Assembly: GCA_913047395.1 (NCBI GenBank)
Contig: CAJWUF010000002.1
Coordinates: forward strand, 1 to 64,000
Reading direction: 5' to 3'
Length of the DNA: 64,000 bases
DNA from: an uncultured cyanobacterium
Lineage (GTDB): Bacteria > Cyanobacteriota > Cyanobacteriia > PCC-6307 > Cyanobiaceae
Both the position numbers and the translations under genes were made by a program. Positions within the stretch are counted from its first letter, which is position 1, and every line of letters starts with the position of its first letter. Shown here in pieces: positions 23,297 through 35,217 of the stretch. Under the pieces are notes generated by a model. It made no database searches. It was not told the origin of the DNA and was given only the letters and a program-made list of their open reading frames with translations.

Positions 23297-24990
23297 TGCG
23301 CCTTGCCCTAGCTCAGATCAATCCAACTGTGGGCAGCCTGGCGAACAACGGCAAGCAGATTTTGGCGGCCTGTCGTGAGGCGGCAGATCTAGGTGCAGAC
23401 CTGGTACTCACGCCCGAGCTCTCGCTCTGGGGTTATCCACCTCGAGACTTACTACTCCGGCAAACCTATCTAGATCAACAGAACCAGGTGCTTGACGAGA
23501 TAGTCAGCGTCCTAAACCGCGAGATCCCTGAGCTGGCAGTACTAGTAGGCGTAGCCGAACAAGTCCACGATCCTCAATTACCACAGCTCTTCAATGCCCT
23601 AGCCCTGATCAAGAATTCTGGTTGGCAAGTTGTAGCTCGCAAGCAACTACTACCGACCTATGACGTCTTCGATGAGAAGCGCTATTTCCGCCCAGGAGAA
23701 ACTCCAGCGGTATTGGAACTTGAACTCAGTGGGCATTGCTGGCGTCTTGGGCTAACAATCTGCGAAGACCTCTGGGTGGATGAAGCTATACAGGGCCAAC
23801 GAATTAGCGGCCCTGATCCCGTCGCAGCTCTGCTGCAACAAAACATCGACCTACTCATCAATCTCTCGGCCTCACCTTTCAGTCAATCCAAAAAATCTCT
23901 GCGTCAGCAATTAGCCACCAAGGCGACGCAGCGACTCAGCTGTCCTGTGATCTATGTAAACCAAGTTGGTGGCAACGACGAGTTGGTATTTGATGGCGCC
24001 AGCTTCGTAGTCGATGAACGCGCTGAACTTGCCCTGCAATTACCCAGTTGTCGAGAAGCAATAGCCATATGGGATACAACTACTACTACCGGTCAGATCA
24101 ACGTGACCATTGAACAGCCGCAAGAACAGCTGTTCCGAGCACTGGTGCTAGGCGTTCGTGATTACGCCAGCAAATGCGGTTTTAACCATGCATTACTGGG
24201 CCTCAGCGGTGGTATCGACTCAGCCCTAGTGGCTGTGATCGCCGCGGCAGCCATAGGCGCCGAGCAAGTGACATCCCTCCTGATGCCATCGCCCTGGAGC
24301 TCAACTGGCTCAATTGATGACGCCATCGAGCTAGCTAAACGACTAGGGATAACAACTCACACCGTGCCAATCGCCGCCTTGATGAAGAGCTTTGATGTCG
24401 CCCTAATACCACCACTTGGCCAACCGCCTGCTGGCGTCACTGCCGAAAACCTCCAATCCCGCATCCGCGGCACCCTACTGATGGCATTAGCCAATCAACA
24501 AGGCCAACTACTTCTCTCCACCGGCAACAAATCAGAGCTAGCTGTGGGTTACTGCACCCTCTATGGCGACATGAACGGGGGCCTCGCCGTAATTGGGGAT
24601 GTCTACAAGACCAATGTCTTCGCGCTATGTGAGTGGCTCGACAGCCCCGCCGCCGAAACCTGCCGTAAGCAGCTCGGACTACCTGGTAAAGGCGAGCTGA
24701 TAGGCGCGGCAATCAGGCAAAAGCCCCCCAGTGCCGAACTACGACCAGACCAGCGCGATAGCGACTCACTACCTGACTACGCAGTTCTCGATCCCCTACT
24801 CAAAGCTCTAATTGAGGAGCGCCTTAGTACAGAGCAACTTATAGGCAAAGGGCATGAGCAAGCCCTAGTAGAGCGGGTGCAGCAATTACTAAGAAGGGCA
24901 GAATTCAAACGGCGGCAGGCTCCACCCCTGCTGAAAGTGAGCCCACAAGCCTTTGGCAGCGGCTGGCGGATACCCATCGCAGCCGAATAA
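23296..24990 (+). CDS. nadE: Glutamine-dependent NAD+ synthase
   Basis: N-terminal nitrilase domain MRLALAQINPTVGSLANN, C-terminal LGLSGGIDSALVAVIAAAAIG; start at the internal Met of the tracked ORF. Confidence 0.95.
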   Translation: MRLALAQINPTVGSLANNGKQILAACREAADLGADLVLTPELSLWGYPPRDLLLRQTYLDQQNQVLDEIVSVLNREIPELAVLVGVAEQVHDPQLPQLFNALALIKNSGWQVVARKQLLPTYDVFDEKRYFRPGETPAVLELELSGHCWRLGLTICEDLWVDEAIQGQRISGPDPVAALLQQNIDLLINLSASPFSQSKKSLRQQLATKATQRLSCPVIYVNQVGGNDELVFDGASFVVDERAELALQLPSCREAIAIWDTTTTTGQINVTIEQPQEQLFRALVLGVRDYASKCGFNHALLGLSGGIDSALVAVIAAAAIGAEQVTSLLMPSPWSSTGSIDDAIELAKRLGITTHTVPIAALMKSFDVALIPPLGQPPAGVTAENLQSRIRGTLLMALANQQGQLLLSTGNKSELAVGYCTLYGDMNGGLAVIGDVYKTNVFALCEWLDSPAAETCRKQLGLPGKGELIGAAIRQKPPSAELRPDQRDSDSLPDYAVLDPLLKALIEERLSTEQLIGKGHEQALVERVQQLLRRAEFKRRQAPPLLKVSPQAFGSGWRIPIAAE

Positions 24991-25052
24991 TCACCACAAA
25001 TTCTGGCCAGGTGCTGCTGAAGTGGCCACCCTGAAAGAACTTATTAGCGTCC

Positions 25053-26192
25053 ATGGCCTCCTCAGTTCTTTCGGCCCCGATGGCCAGCATCGGGGTGCCG
25101 AGCGAAATCAAAGCCGATGAGCAGAGAGTGGCTCTTACTCCTGATGGAGTGAAGGAGCTTGTTAGCCAAGGGCTGGAGGTAAGAGTTCAAGCTGGTGCCG
25201 GGGCTGGTGCAGGCATCAACGATGAGGCCTTCGCTGCCGCCGGTGCCAAGTTGGTGAACCGCGAGGAGGCCTGGGCAGCCCATTTGGTTGTGAAGGTAAA
25301 GGAGCCTCAGGAAGAGGAGTTCGGCCTATTGCGGCAAGACATGGTGCTCTTCACCTACCTGCACCTGGCTGCTTATCCAAAGGTAGGGGAAGCCCTGCTC
25401 GAAGCAGGCACCACAGGCGTCGGTTACGAGACGGTGCAACTGGAAAACGGCAGCCTGCCACTGCTAGCACCAATGAGCGAAATTGCTGGCCGCCTAGCTG
25501 CACAGGTAGGTGCTCATTTACTGGAGCGACCACACGGCGGGCGCGGGGTACTAATCGGTGGCTGCACTGGTGTGCGTCCTGCCAGGGTTGTTGTGCTCGG
25601 CGCTGGCACCGTGGGTTGGAATGCCGCCAGGCTCGCTGCCGCCATGGATGCTGAAGTGATGCTGCTAGATCGCTCACCCGAGCGCCTGCGCAGCCTTGAG
25701 GCTGGCCGCAGCGGTCGACTGATAAGCGTTGTAAGTAGTCGCGGCCTGCTGGAGCGACTGGTGCCGACAGCAGATCTGCTGATCGGCGCTGTACTTACCC
25801 CCGGTGGCCGAGCACCCACCCTCGTTGAGGAAGAGATGGTGAAACAGATGAAGCCCCACTCAGTGATTGTGGATGTAGCAATCGACCAAGGAGGTTGCGT
25901 GGCCACTAGTCAGGAGACAACTCACACCAACCCAACAGTGAACGTGCACGGTGTACAGCACTATGCCGTTAGCAATATGCCGGGAGCCGTGCCGTTCACC
26001 TCCACTGAAGCCCTGGTAAGCGTGACCCTGCCCTACATCCTTGGCATTGCTGGTCGAGGACTAGAAGAGGCGGTGACCGAGCGCCCCGAGCTGCTCTCAG
26101 GACTCAACACAGTGCAAGGCTCCGTTTGCCATCCAGGAGTCGCCAAGGCCCTGGGCATACAACCACGCCACCCAATGGCCTGTTTGCGCTGA
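25053..26192 (+). CDS. ald: Alanine dehydrogenase
   Basis: GVPSEIKADEQRVALTPDGVKELV; VVLGAGTVGWNAARLA. Confidence 0.95.
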   Translation: MASSVLSAPMASIGVPSEIKADEQRVALTPDGVKELVSQGLEVRVQAGAGAGAGINDEAFAAAGAKLVNREEAWAAHLVVKVKEPQEEEFGLLRQDMVLFTYLHLAAYPKVGEALLEAGTTGVGYETVQLENGSLPLLAPMSEIAGRLAAQVGAHLLERPHGGRGVLIGGCTGVRPARVVVLGAGTVGWNAARLAAAMDAEVMLLDRSPERLRSLEAGRSGRLISVVSSRGLLERLVPTADLLIGAVLTPGGRAPTLVEEEMVKQMKPHSVIVDVAIDQGGCVATSQETTHTNPTVNVHGVQHYAVSNMPGAVPFTSTEALVSVTLPYILGIAGRGLEEAVTERPELLSGLNTVQGSVCHPGVAKALGIQPRHPMACLR

Positions 26193-26588
26193 AGTAAATG
26201 AACCTAAACTAAGCATTGCAAGCAATAACCGTAAGATGATTGATTACAGGAAAGATTTACTGATCTCCCAACAAAAAAGCTTTAGCACACTCGTTAAAAA
26301 CAAAATGCAAGAAAGCCCTAATGATCTGTCTTGCCTCACATTATGTTCATCGATCGCGATAAATCTATTTACAAGTCGTTGTCAATAGCAGGCCTGATCA
26401 AACCCTTTCGATCGAAATCTGTACTTTCAATATTAAAAGAAACTAGATCTACAAATTTACCGATGAGATTCATGCTTCCATTAACAAGAGCAAATACAGA
26501 GCGGCAGCCCTGTGCAATCGCCTTTACCAAGAGTTTGAGCTATTGAGCAAATGGCGTATCATCACATAAATATAGTCGACAGTTAAAT

Positions 26589-27344
26589 CTATACAGGCTT
26601 TCGAGGGAAAGCATTGTGCCAACAGTGAGCTAAAAGTCCGAAGGCCATCAATGACTCAAAGACCTCTTCATTGCGTAAAGGGAGCCGACCTTGCCCTGAG
26701 GTAATGTCGAAGTAATCCCGAACCATTCTAATAATAAAGAAGCTAGAAGTATCCACTTCGGATATAGCATGATATGCGTAATAGAGCGCTACAGTTAAAA
26801 AGAAAAGGCTAAACCGCTTTGCAGGGAAAGCATCTATTTGTGGCCATACTCGCCAACCCACCCAACCGAAAAATAGGCCAATCAATATGAACGATGAATG
26901 AAGCAAATGATCCTGAATGAACTGACTATTGTGAAGGTTTGATTCACCCTGAGCATTTATATGCCGCAAAGAATCGGCCCCTATTCCAAAAACACGCTCA
27001 CCCCAACTGATCTCCTCACCTGCCACGAAAAAACAAATTAATGCCAGTCCCAACCAAATAAACCAAGTCTTTGTCAGCCCTGCATTTCTACGCCTCCAAA
27101 GCACTACACAGGCGCACAAAAATGCTCCTAAATAAGCCGCAAACTGCAACCATTCAAGAGGGCCATCTTCATAACCGAGCCACTTAAATACTCCTAAGGG
27201 AAGAAAATAAACAACGCCATACATTATTGCCAGGTATGCCAATGGAAAGATGTCTACACTTGGCTCCAAGCTCCCCCATGGAGTTTGGATCTTTTCATCT
27301 TGCAAGGGACCGAATGGATTAAGACGGGACAAAAATGATTTCAC
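26589..27344 (-). CDS. Multi-TM hypothetical membrane protein
   Basis: 251 aa, several hydrophobic segments, distinctive FFVAGEEISWGERVFG motif. Confidence 0.75.
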   Translation of the reverse strand: MKSFLSRLNPFGPLQDEKIQTPWGSLEPSVDIFPLAYLAIMYGVVYFLPLGVFKWLGYEDGPLEWLQFAAYLGAFLCACVVLWRRRNAGLTKTWFIWLGLALICFFVAGEEISWGERVFGIGADSLRHINAQGESNLHNSQFIQDHLLHSSFILIGLFFGWVGWRVWPQIDAFPAKRFSLFFLTVALYYAYHAISEVDTSSFFIIRMVRDYFDITSGQGRLPLRNEEVFESLMAFGLLAHCWHNAFPRKPV

Positions 27345-27437
27345 TAGCCAACAAAGTCCTTAGCTTTTCTTAGTTTAAGCATCAACAATCACTGAAGCTG
27401 AAGTCAAAAAACTATTGCGTAATGATTTTGCTAGCGA

Positions 27438-28526
27438 CTACAAAGCTGGCAACGGTCGTTGCAGAGCAGCAGCCGCAATCCCCTCCCTCAGAGCCAATAA
27501 CAATCCTGCTGCCTCCGTATAACTGCGAGCTCTCTGCACCCTAGAAGTGATACCCAGCTGCTCTGATGTCACCTCCAGAACGCTTTGATTAGCAACAGCA
27601 ATCAAAGCTACGCCCCGCTCCAGGCAAGCCAGCACAGCTTCCCCACCGAGGGCACCCTCAGGGGCCACCACAGCACCAAGCTGCCCAGCACTCAATAGAT
27701 CTGCTCCTGCCGGTAGTGCTGCTTCAGAGGTGAGCGGCACAAGATCCGGAGCACGACTGAGCCCTACCAGCACACAAGCTAAAAAGCTGTACCCCAACTC
27801 CTCACCTGCTGCACGAGGATCTAGAAGGGGATCGAATGGAAGTGGTAACAACGCTGGTGCATGAGCACAAGGCAAGCCGAGATGATGCACTAGTAGATGG
27901 CTTATCACCGCCTCGGCACCAGCAAGTGCATCAACACCACTGCCCTGGCGATAGGCGCTAAGCGCATCATTTTCAGAATCCTCCGGGAAACGAGCCACCA
28001 CCGCGATCGCGGTAGCACCGGCATCACGAAGACGCTCACCAGCCTGCAGCAGCGCATCGGGCTGGCCCAGCTCACCCCAGCTAGCGCCACTATTCCCCCG
28101 ACATAAATGCACCTCCAAAGGAACATCGCTCGTAACCACCGGGCCTATGTCCAAACCAAGGGTTGCTCGGCAGCCCTGTGCTACCTGCAATTGACGCTGC
28201 CTCAACTCTGGCTCAATACCTACATCCAGAAGTAGGCCAATCCGTTGCTGCCGCACAGCTCGCAAAGCAAGCTCACCAGCCGCGAAACGATCCAAGCTAT
28301 AACCCTCTACGTATTGAATGCGCGGGTCGCTCCAATAAAGAGCCGCCCCATTCATCACATTCGGATGAGTGATCAGGCAACCACTTGCCGCAGCCAATAA
28401 TCGAGCACTAGGCAAAGCATCGCCGGCATAGCCGCCGATGGCACAGCCAATCCCCGTAGGCACCACCAGCAAGGTAGGCAATGGGGGTGCAATACACGCA
28501 GCTGCAGAAGAAAAAGAAGGAGCCAT
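27438..28526 (-). CDS. DUF3326 family protein
   Basis: LLVVPTGIGCAIGGYAGDALPSARLLAAASGCLITHPNVMNGA. Confidence 0.85.
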   Translation of the reverse strand: MAPSFSSAAACIAPPLPTLLVVPTGIGCAIGGYAGDALPSARLLAAASGCLITHPNVMNGAALYWSDPRIQYVEGYSLDRFAAGELALRAVRQQRIGLLLDVGIEPELRQRQLQVAQGCRATLGLDIGPVVTSDVPLEVHLCRGNSGASWGELGQPDALLQAGERLRDAGATAIAVVARFPEDSENDALSAYRQGSGVDALAGAEAVISHLLVHHLGLPCAHAPALLPLPFDPLLDPRAAGEELGYSFLACVLVGLSRAPDLVPLTSEAALPAGADLLSAGQLGAVVAPEGALGGEAVLACLERGVALIAVANQSVLEVTSEQLGITSRVQRARSYTEAAGLLLALREGIAAAALQRPLPAL

Positions 28527-28540
28527 TAAAACGTCAATCC

Positions 28541-28741
28541 CTACTCCTGAACATTGAGCAACACCGCCTCAATCTTCAATTGGCGACGATGATCACCAAC
28601 GGGTTCGATCGCTGTAATCGCCCATCGCAATGGATGGCCATGGATAGCGAGCTGATCTCGCAACCAAGGCCGCAGCTTATTAACGGGCAAATCCACAGGC
28701 CAGCTCAGCTCCAGCTGCATCACCCGCAGGCTCAGGCTCAC
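28541..28741 (-). CDS. conserved hypothetical protein
   Basis: 66-aa ORF overlapping by 4 nt with the ferredoxin gene on the same strand. Confidence 0.6.
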   Translation of the reverse strand: MSLSLRVMQLELSWPVDLPVNKLRPWLRDQLAIHGHPLRWAITAIEPVGDHRRQLKIEAVLLNVQE

Positions 28742-29088
28742 TTCAAATGCTCACCGAACTGAGCTTCATAGAGAGCATCCTCCTGCCCAGCCAGGACCTT
28801 CAAATCCGACCTGGGATAGGCCACGCAAAGCAGGGCGTATCCCTTTTCCCGCATCTCCTGATTGACCCCCATCGCATCTGCTTGATCCACACTGCCATCA
28901 ATAATCTCAGCCGCGCAATTGGTGCACATACCCGCACCACAAGAACTTGGCAGAGGCACACCTGCATCTTCAGCGGCATCCAACACTGTCTGATCGGACC
29001 GGCAAGCAAAGCTGTGCTGCGCACCATCAAGCTCAATGTTTATTGCGAAAGTACCAACAGCCGAAGCAGAGTCAGTCATCCAGATCAA
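28738..29088 (-). CDS. Plant-type [2Fe-2S] ferredoxin
   Basis: PLPSSCGAGMCTNCAAEIIDGSVDQ...LLCVAYPRSDL (CxxxxCxxC...C). Confidence 0.9.
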   Translation of the reverse strand: MIWMTDSASAVGTFAINIELDGAQHSFACRSDQTVLDAAEDAGVPLPSSCGAGMCTNCAAEIIDGSVDQADAMGVNQEMREKGYALLCVAYPRSDLKVLAGQEDALYEAQFGEHLK

Positions 29089-29215
29089 GACACAGCATTC
29101 CTATTCATCCTCTCAGGGAACAAGCCCCAAGCTATGGCCCTGAGTTACTTGCGAAAGGCATCTCTACGCTCACCCCTAAGCCGTTAAATAACAAAACCGC
29201 AAAAAGGCAACAAAA

Positions 29216-29239
29216 AAACCGGTCCCAAGGGACCGGTTT
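29216..29239 (-). terminator. Intrinsic terminator of the atp operon (after atpG)
   Basis: aaaccggtccc-aa-gggaccggttt; the minus strand continues into a 7-T run. Confidence 0.88.
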
Positions 29240-29263
29240 GCATTGATTAACGCAAAAACAACG

Positions 29264-30214
29264 CTAGGCACAAGACCCACCGACAACCTCAAGAATCTCC
29301 TGAGTAATTGCTGCCTGACGAGCTTTGTTGTAATCAAGTGTCAAGGTCTTAGCCAATGCCTTGGCGTTATCGCTGGCATTGTTCATCGCCGTCATCCGAC
29401 TAGCTAACTCAGAAGCAGCAGCTTCTTGCAAGGCACGCAACATCTGATTCTGCAAATAGAGAGGCAACAGCGCATTTAATAATTGCTCTGGGCTCTGCTC
29501 AAAAACGATGTCCGATGGCAAGGGCGGCTGCTCATTGCCAGGGCCAACACCCTTTTCAACAGTGAGGCGACTGTCTTTAGTAGTGAGCCTAAAGATCTCA
29601 TCGTCAGCTTCAGCGATGCCCTGAGGATCAAGCGGCAACAGGGTTTGAACCACAGGATTACAACTCACCAAGTTAATGAACTTGGTGTAGATCACCTCGA
29701 TTCGATCTGTACTTTGCGACAGGAACTCAGCCAAGACTTCACTAGTAATTGACTCTGCGTCTTCAGAAGTTGGCACCTGCTCGAGATCTGTGAAAGTGGC
29801 TCGAATGGTGTACTGACTTGCTCGGTTATTGAAGTAAGTAATTGCCTTACGACCAATCAAGACAAGATCAACCATGTATCCCTGGCCTTTCAGCTCGGCA
29901 TAACGTTGCTCTGTGCGCTTGATGATGTTGGTGTTGTAGCCACCACAAAGCCCTCGATCACCAGTAACGGCAAGCAGGGTGATGTTCTTCAGATCGTGAG
30001 TCTTTAATAGGGGCGCATCTGCAATCTCGAAGCGCATGCGCGATTGGATGTTCTCCAACACTCGCGCCAATCGGTCAGCAAATGGGCGACTTCGCAGCAC
30101 CTGCTCCTGAGCTCGACGCACTTTCGCAGCAGCAACGAGGCGCATAGCCTCAGTGATCTTTCGGGTGTTCTTAACAGAAACAATCCGGTCGCGGATGTCC
30201 TTTAGGTTCGCCAT
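29264..30214 (-). CDS. atpG: ATP synthase F1 subunit gamma
   Basis: [36 protein letters not shown]. Confidence 0.98.
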   Translation of the reverse strand: MANLKDIRDRIVSVKNTRKITEAMRLVAAAKVRRAQEQVLRSRPFADRLARVLENIQSRMRFEIADAPLLKTHDLKNITLLAVTGDRGLCGGYNTNIIKRTEQRYAELKGQGYMVDLVLIGRKAITYFNNRASQYTIRATFTDLEQVPTSEDAESITSEVLAEFLSQSTDRIEVIYTKFINLVSCNPVVQTLLPLDPQGIAEADDEIFRLTTKDSRLTVEKGVGPGNEQPPLPSDIVFEQSPEQLLNALLPLYLQNQMLRALQEAAASELASRMTAMNNASDNAKALAKTLTLDYNKARQAAITQEILEVVGGSCA

Positions 30215-30244
30215 GGATGGGGTTCTCCGGGGTTACCGTCAGGA

Positions 30245-31777
<1,533 letters not shown>

Positions 31778-31811
31778 TTAGGGAGAGGGTGAGAAGAGAG
31801 AGGGTAGGGAG

Positions 31812-32360
31812 CTAGCTCACCTTGGCCAGAGCCAGACCGAGGCGTCGCACCTGACCTGCAAGGCTGGCGTCGATCACCTTGGATCCGACGTTGACGACGA
31901 AGCCGCCGATTAAATCGGGATCAATCTTAAGGTTGATCTCTAACTTATCGGTCTCGGCTACAGCCTGAACTTTCTTTTGCAGCGCAGCCTGTTGCTCCTC
32001 ACTTAGTTCAGAAGCAGAGGTAACTGTGGCCAGAGCAATGTTGCGCTGCTCGCGATAGAGCTCAATAAGACGCTCAAGCACTGCATCTAAAACTCCAATT
32101 CGCTGACGATCTGCAAGCAGCTTCAGCAAGTTAAGGAAAGAAGGTGTGACCTGACCAGCAAAAAGCTTTTCTAGAACAGCCTTTTTGGAATCAACTTCCA
32201 AAACTGGTGATGACATTGCTCCACTTAAATCAGGGCAATCGTTCCATAAAGCCAAAACGGCTTTGGCCTGATCAACTACCTGATCAACTTCCTTGCGGCT
32301 TTCTGCCACCTGTAGGAAGGCTTCGGCATAAGGGGTAGTAATGGTATTTAGTAGTGGCAT
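31812..32360 (-). CDS. atpH: ATP synthase F1 subunit delta
   Basis: Position in operon and PDLIGGFVVNVGSKVIDASLAGQVRRLG. Confidence 0.95.
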   Translation of the reverse strand: MPLLNTITTPYAEAFLQVAESRKEVDQVVDQAKAVLALWNDCPDLSGAMSSPVLEVDSKKAVLEKLFAGQVTPSFLNLLKLLADRQRIGVLDAVLERLIELYREQRNIALATVTSASELSEEQQAALQKKVQAVAETDKLEINLKIDPDLIGGFVVNVGSKVIDASLAGQVRRLGLALAKVS

Positions 32361-32878
32361 CAGGCTTTCCCAAGGTTTTTGATGGATTGACTCACTAACT
32401 TGGTTTGAGCCTCGGCATTGAGCTTCCCAGGCAGAGCTGATAAAGCATTCTCAATCGCCATACGCGCAGCTTCTCTACGCAGCTGAGCACTGGCTCGACT
32501 GGCTTCAGCATTTAAATCAGCTGTAGCGCCCTGTTTAACGCGTGCCATCTCCTCAACGGTGCGCTTTTCACTTTCAAGGCGGATGGCCTCAGCTCGAACC
32601 TTGCAATCCTTGCGAATCTGCTCGGCTTTCTGATGGGCTGCAGCTAAATCCTTCTTGGCATGAGCCAAGGCATCGGTGGCCTTAGCGAGTCGCTCCTCAG
32701 CATCCTCAAGATCAGCGAGGATGGTGGCACGTCGGCGCTCAAGGATCCCACCCACAAAAGGAGGTAGGAATTTGTAGAGAGCAAAAATAACAATCGCCAG
32801 ATTGACGATGTTTGCGTCAAACAGGTCTAAGTTCAGTCCGAACCCACCTTGATTGGCAAAAAACAAAGGGCTAATCAT
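32360..32878 (-). CDS. atpF: ATP synthase F0 subunit b
   Basis: [45 protein letters not shown]. Confidence 0.95.
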   Translation of the reverse strand: MISPLFFANQGGFGLNLDLFDANIVNLAIVIFALYKFLPPFVGGILERRRATILADLEDAEERLAKATDALAHAKKDLAAAHQKAEQIRKDCKVRAEAIRLESEKRTVEEMARVKQGATADLNAEASRASAQLRREAARMAIENALSALPGKLNAEAQTKLVSQSIKNLGKA

Positions 32879-33330
32879 TGAGCTGCCAGCAGACGGTTGA
32901 CGATGAGATCACCAAGCTGCTTGGCATCACCTTCTAATTGACTAAGGGCAGAATCCCTTTGAGCATCAATCTCTTGCCGAGCCTTCTCCCTGGCAGCATT
33001 GGCATCAGCAGTTGCGACCGCCAGAGCCTCGCGGTAAAGCTGATCAGAGTCCTGTTCCGCCTCTTGAATCAACTTCTGGGCAGCCAAACGGGCAGCCTTG
33101 AGCTGTTCCTTGAGATCTGACTCAAGCTTCTCTGCCTCAGCAAGCTTTTGCTTTGCCTCAGCGCGACTGGTCTTTACATAGCCCTCTCTTTCCTCAACAA
33201 CCCGACCGACGGGTTTGAAGAAAAGAGCATTGAGAACAAAGGTGAGGAGCACCACCTGCAACGCCATAAGCGGCAGGGTGGCATCGAAGTCAAATAGACC
33301 TCCAGCACCGAACAGGAGCAAGCTGGTCAT
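32875..33330 (-). CDS. ATP synthase F0 subunit b' (second b-type subunit)
   Basis: [38 protein letters not shown]; 4-nt overlap with atpF. Confidence 0.94.
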   Translation of the reverse strand: MTSLLLFGAGGLFDFDATLPLMALQVVLLTFVLNALFFKPVGRVVEEREGYVKTSRAEAKQKLAEAEKLESDLKEQLKAARLAAQKLIQEAEQDSDQLYREALAVATADANAAREKARQEIDAQRDSALSQLEGDAKQLGDLIVNRLLAAQ

Positions 33331-33472
33331 GAGGCGAGGGTGATAGCAGAAGAAGCAGGCCTCAGAGCGAAGTAAATGCTGACCGGCGAAGATCGCCGCA
33401 AAGAGTATTTCTGATCACCTGACGAACATTGCCGTGAGGTGATGAAAATACAATCAGCAACTCCGATCTGGA

Positions 33473-33772
<300 letters not shown>

Positions 33773-33887
33773 TTAATACCAGCGCTGGGACATCTCGGAG
33801 ATCCTGAGATGGGCCCGATAGAAAACGGACCTGCGCGCATGGAGTTTGCCAGATCGACGGTTTCGATCTGGCTTGACCAGAATTTGA

Positions 33888-34613
33888 TCAGTGGTGCTCT
33901 TCTACCGCTTCACCGATGTAATAGGCGGCGAGAGTGGCGAAGATTAGAGCCTGAATGGCACTGGTGAACAGGCCAAGGAACATTACTGGGACTGGCAGGA
34001 ATAGAGGTACTAGAAAAACTAGAACCGCAACTACCAATTCATCAGCAAGGATGTTTCCAAACAGACGAAAGGAGAGTGACAAGGGCTTGGTGAAGTCCTC
34101 CACGATCTTGAAAGGAATCATGATCGGGGTGGGATGGACGTAGTACTCGAAGTACCTCAAGCCCTTACGACTCAAACCCGCATAGAAGTAAGAGAGTGAC
34201 ACAAGCAAAGCAAGTGCCACGGTGGTGTTGATATCAGCTGTGGGAGCACCTAATTCACCACTAGGGAGGTGGATCAATTTCCATGGGACCAACGACCCCC
34301 CCCAGTTGCTCACAAAGATGAACAAGAAAAGGGTGCCAATAAAAGGCATCCAATCGCGATAAGCCTTCTCACCAATCTGCGTACGAGCTAAATCTCGGAT
34401 GTAATCCCAGAGGAACTCAAGAAGGTTTTGAACACCGCGAGGATCGCGTTCCATCTTGCGTGTGCCCACAACAACAAGGGCAAGAATGGCGCCAATCACT
34501 ATCCAGGAGGTCATAAAAACCTGACCGTGGAGCTGGAGATTCCCTAGCCGCCAGTAAAGGTGTTGGCCCACCTCCAGTTCGGCAAAGGGAAGAGCAAATG
34601 GCAAGAAACCCAT
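33888..34613 (-). CDS. atpB: ATP synthase F0 subunit a
   Basis: [50 protein letters not shown]. Confidence 0.97.
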   Translation of the reverse strand: MGFLPFALPFAELEVGQHLYWRLGNLQLHGQVFMTSWIVIGAILALVVVGTRKMERDPRGVQNLLEFLWDYIRDLARTQIGEKAYRDWMPFIGTLFLFIFVSNWGGSLVPWKLIHLPSGELGAPTADINTTVALALLVSLSYFYAGLSRKGLRYFEYYVHPTPIMIPFKIVEDFTKPLSLSFRLFGNILADELVVAVLVFLVPLFLPVPVMFLGLFTSAIQALIFATLAAYYIGEAVEEHH

Positions 34614-34695
34614 CAGGCTGGAAAAGTCGGTGTCGCGTTAACGACGGTTTGAGAAGACGCCGGCAAGCCGGCAATTCAGTTGATCCAGTTCACGC

Positions 34696-35076
34696 TCAAG
34701 TTCGTGACTCGAGCAGAACCTGCAGGATCATGGCGGGCTTGTAGAGCAGGAAACCGAACAATGCCGGCAAAAGCTCAAGCTCAGGCAAACGTGAAACCGC
34801 TAGGACAAGCAAGACTGGAACGAGAAGCTGAATCTTGCTTACAGACTTCGAAGCTTTACCGAGCTTTCCAACACTGCGAGCTAAAAGTCGCAGGTAGAGA
34901 ACTCCGCAAACAGCACCAACTAGCAAACTGCTAGCGATGTGGAGGTCGAAGACAAGCGCGGTAACCGACACCGCAAAAGCGGAAACGGCCAACGTTGCCA
35001 GGATGAAGCGCCGCTGAAGCTGCGCATATTCGTCGTCTGAAGTCGTAGAAACTTCAGTAGACGAATCAGGATCCAT
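34696..35076 (-). CDS. atpI: ATP synthase protein I-like membrane protein
   Basis: Position at the head of the atp operon; FILATLAVSAFAVSVTALVFDLHIASSLLVGAVCGVLYLRLLARSVGKLG. Start chosen at MDPDSS; the ORF extends to 35178. Confidence 0.8.
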   Translation of the reverse strand: MDPDSSTEVSTTSDDEYAQLQRRFILATLAVSAFAVSVTALVFDLHIASSLLVGAVCGVLYLRLLARSVGKLGKASKSVSKIQLLVPVLLVLAVSRLPELELLPALFGFLLYKPAMILQVLLESRT

Positions 35077-35217
35077 AGAGAGCTCAGTGTTTTGGCTGGA
35101 CTCCACAGCTGTTTCCAGTCCACCCTGTCCCCCCTTAGGAGGGTCAATTTCAGGCTGGAGCAGCGGGGATGCCAGCAAGGGCGCCGAGGCTCTTTGGATA
35201 AAGGCCCGCGGAATCTA

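Noticed and set aside
26331-26546. 71-aa + strand ORF downstream of ald
   Set aside because: No family resemblance; the opposite strand has a more protein-like frame. Insufficient support for a CDS.
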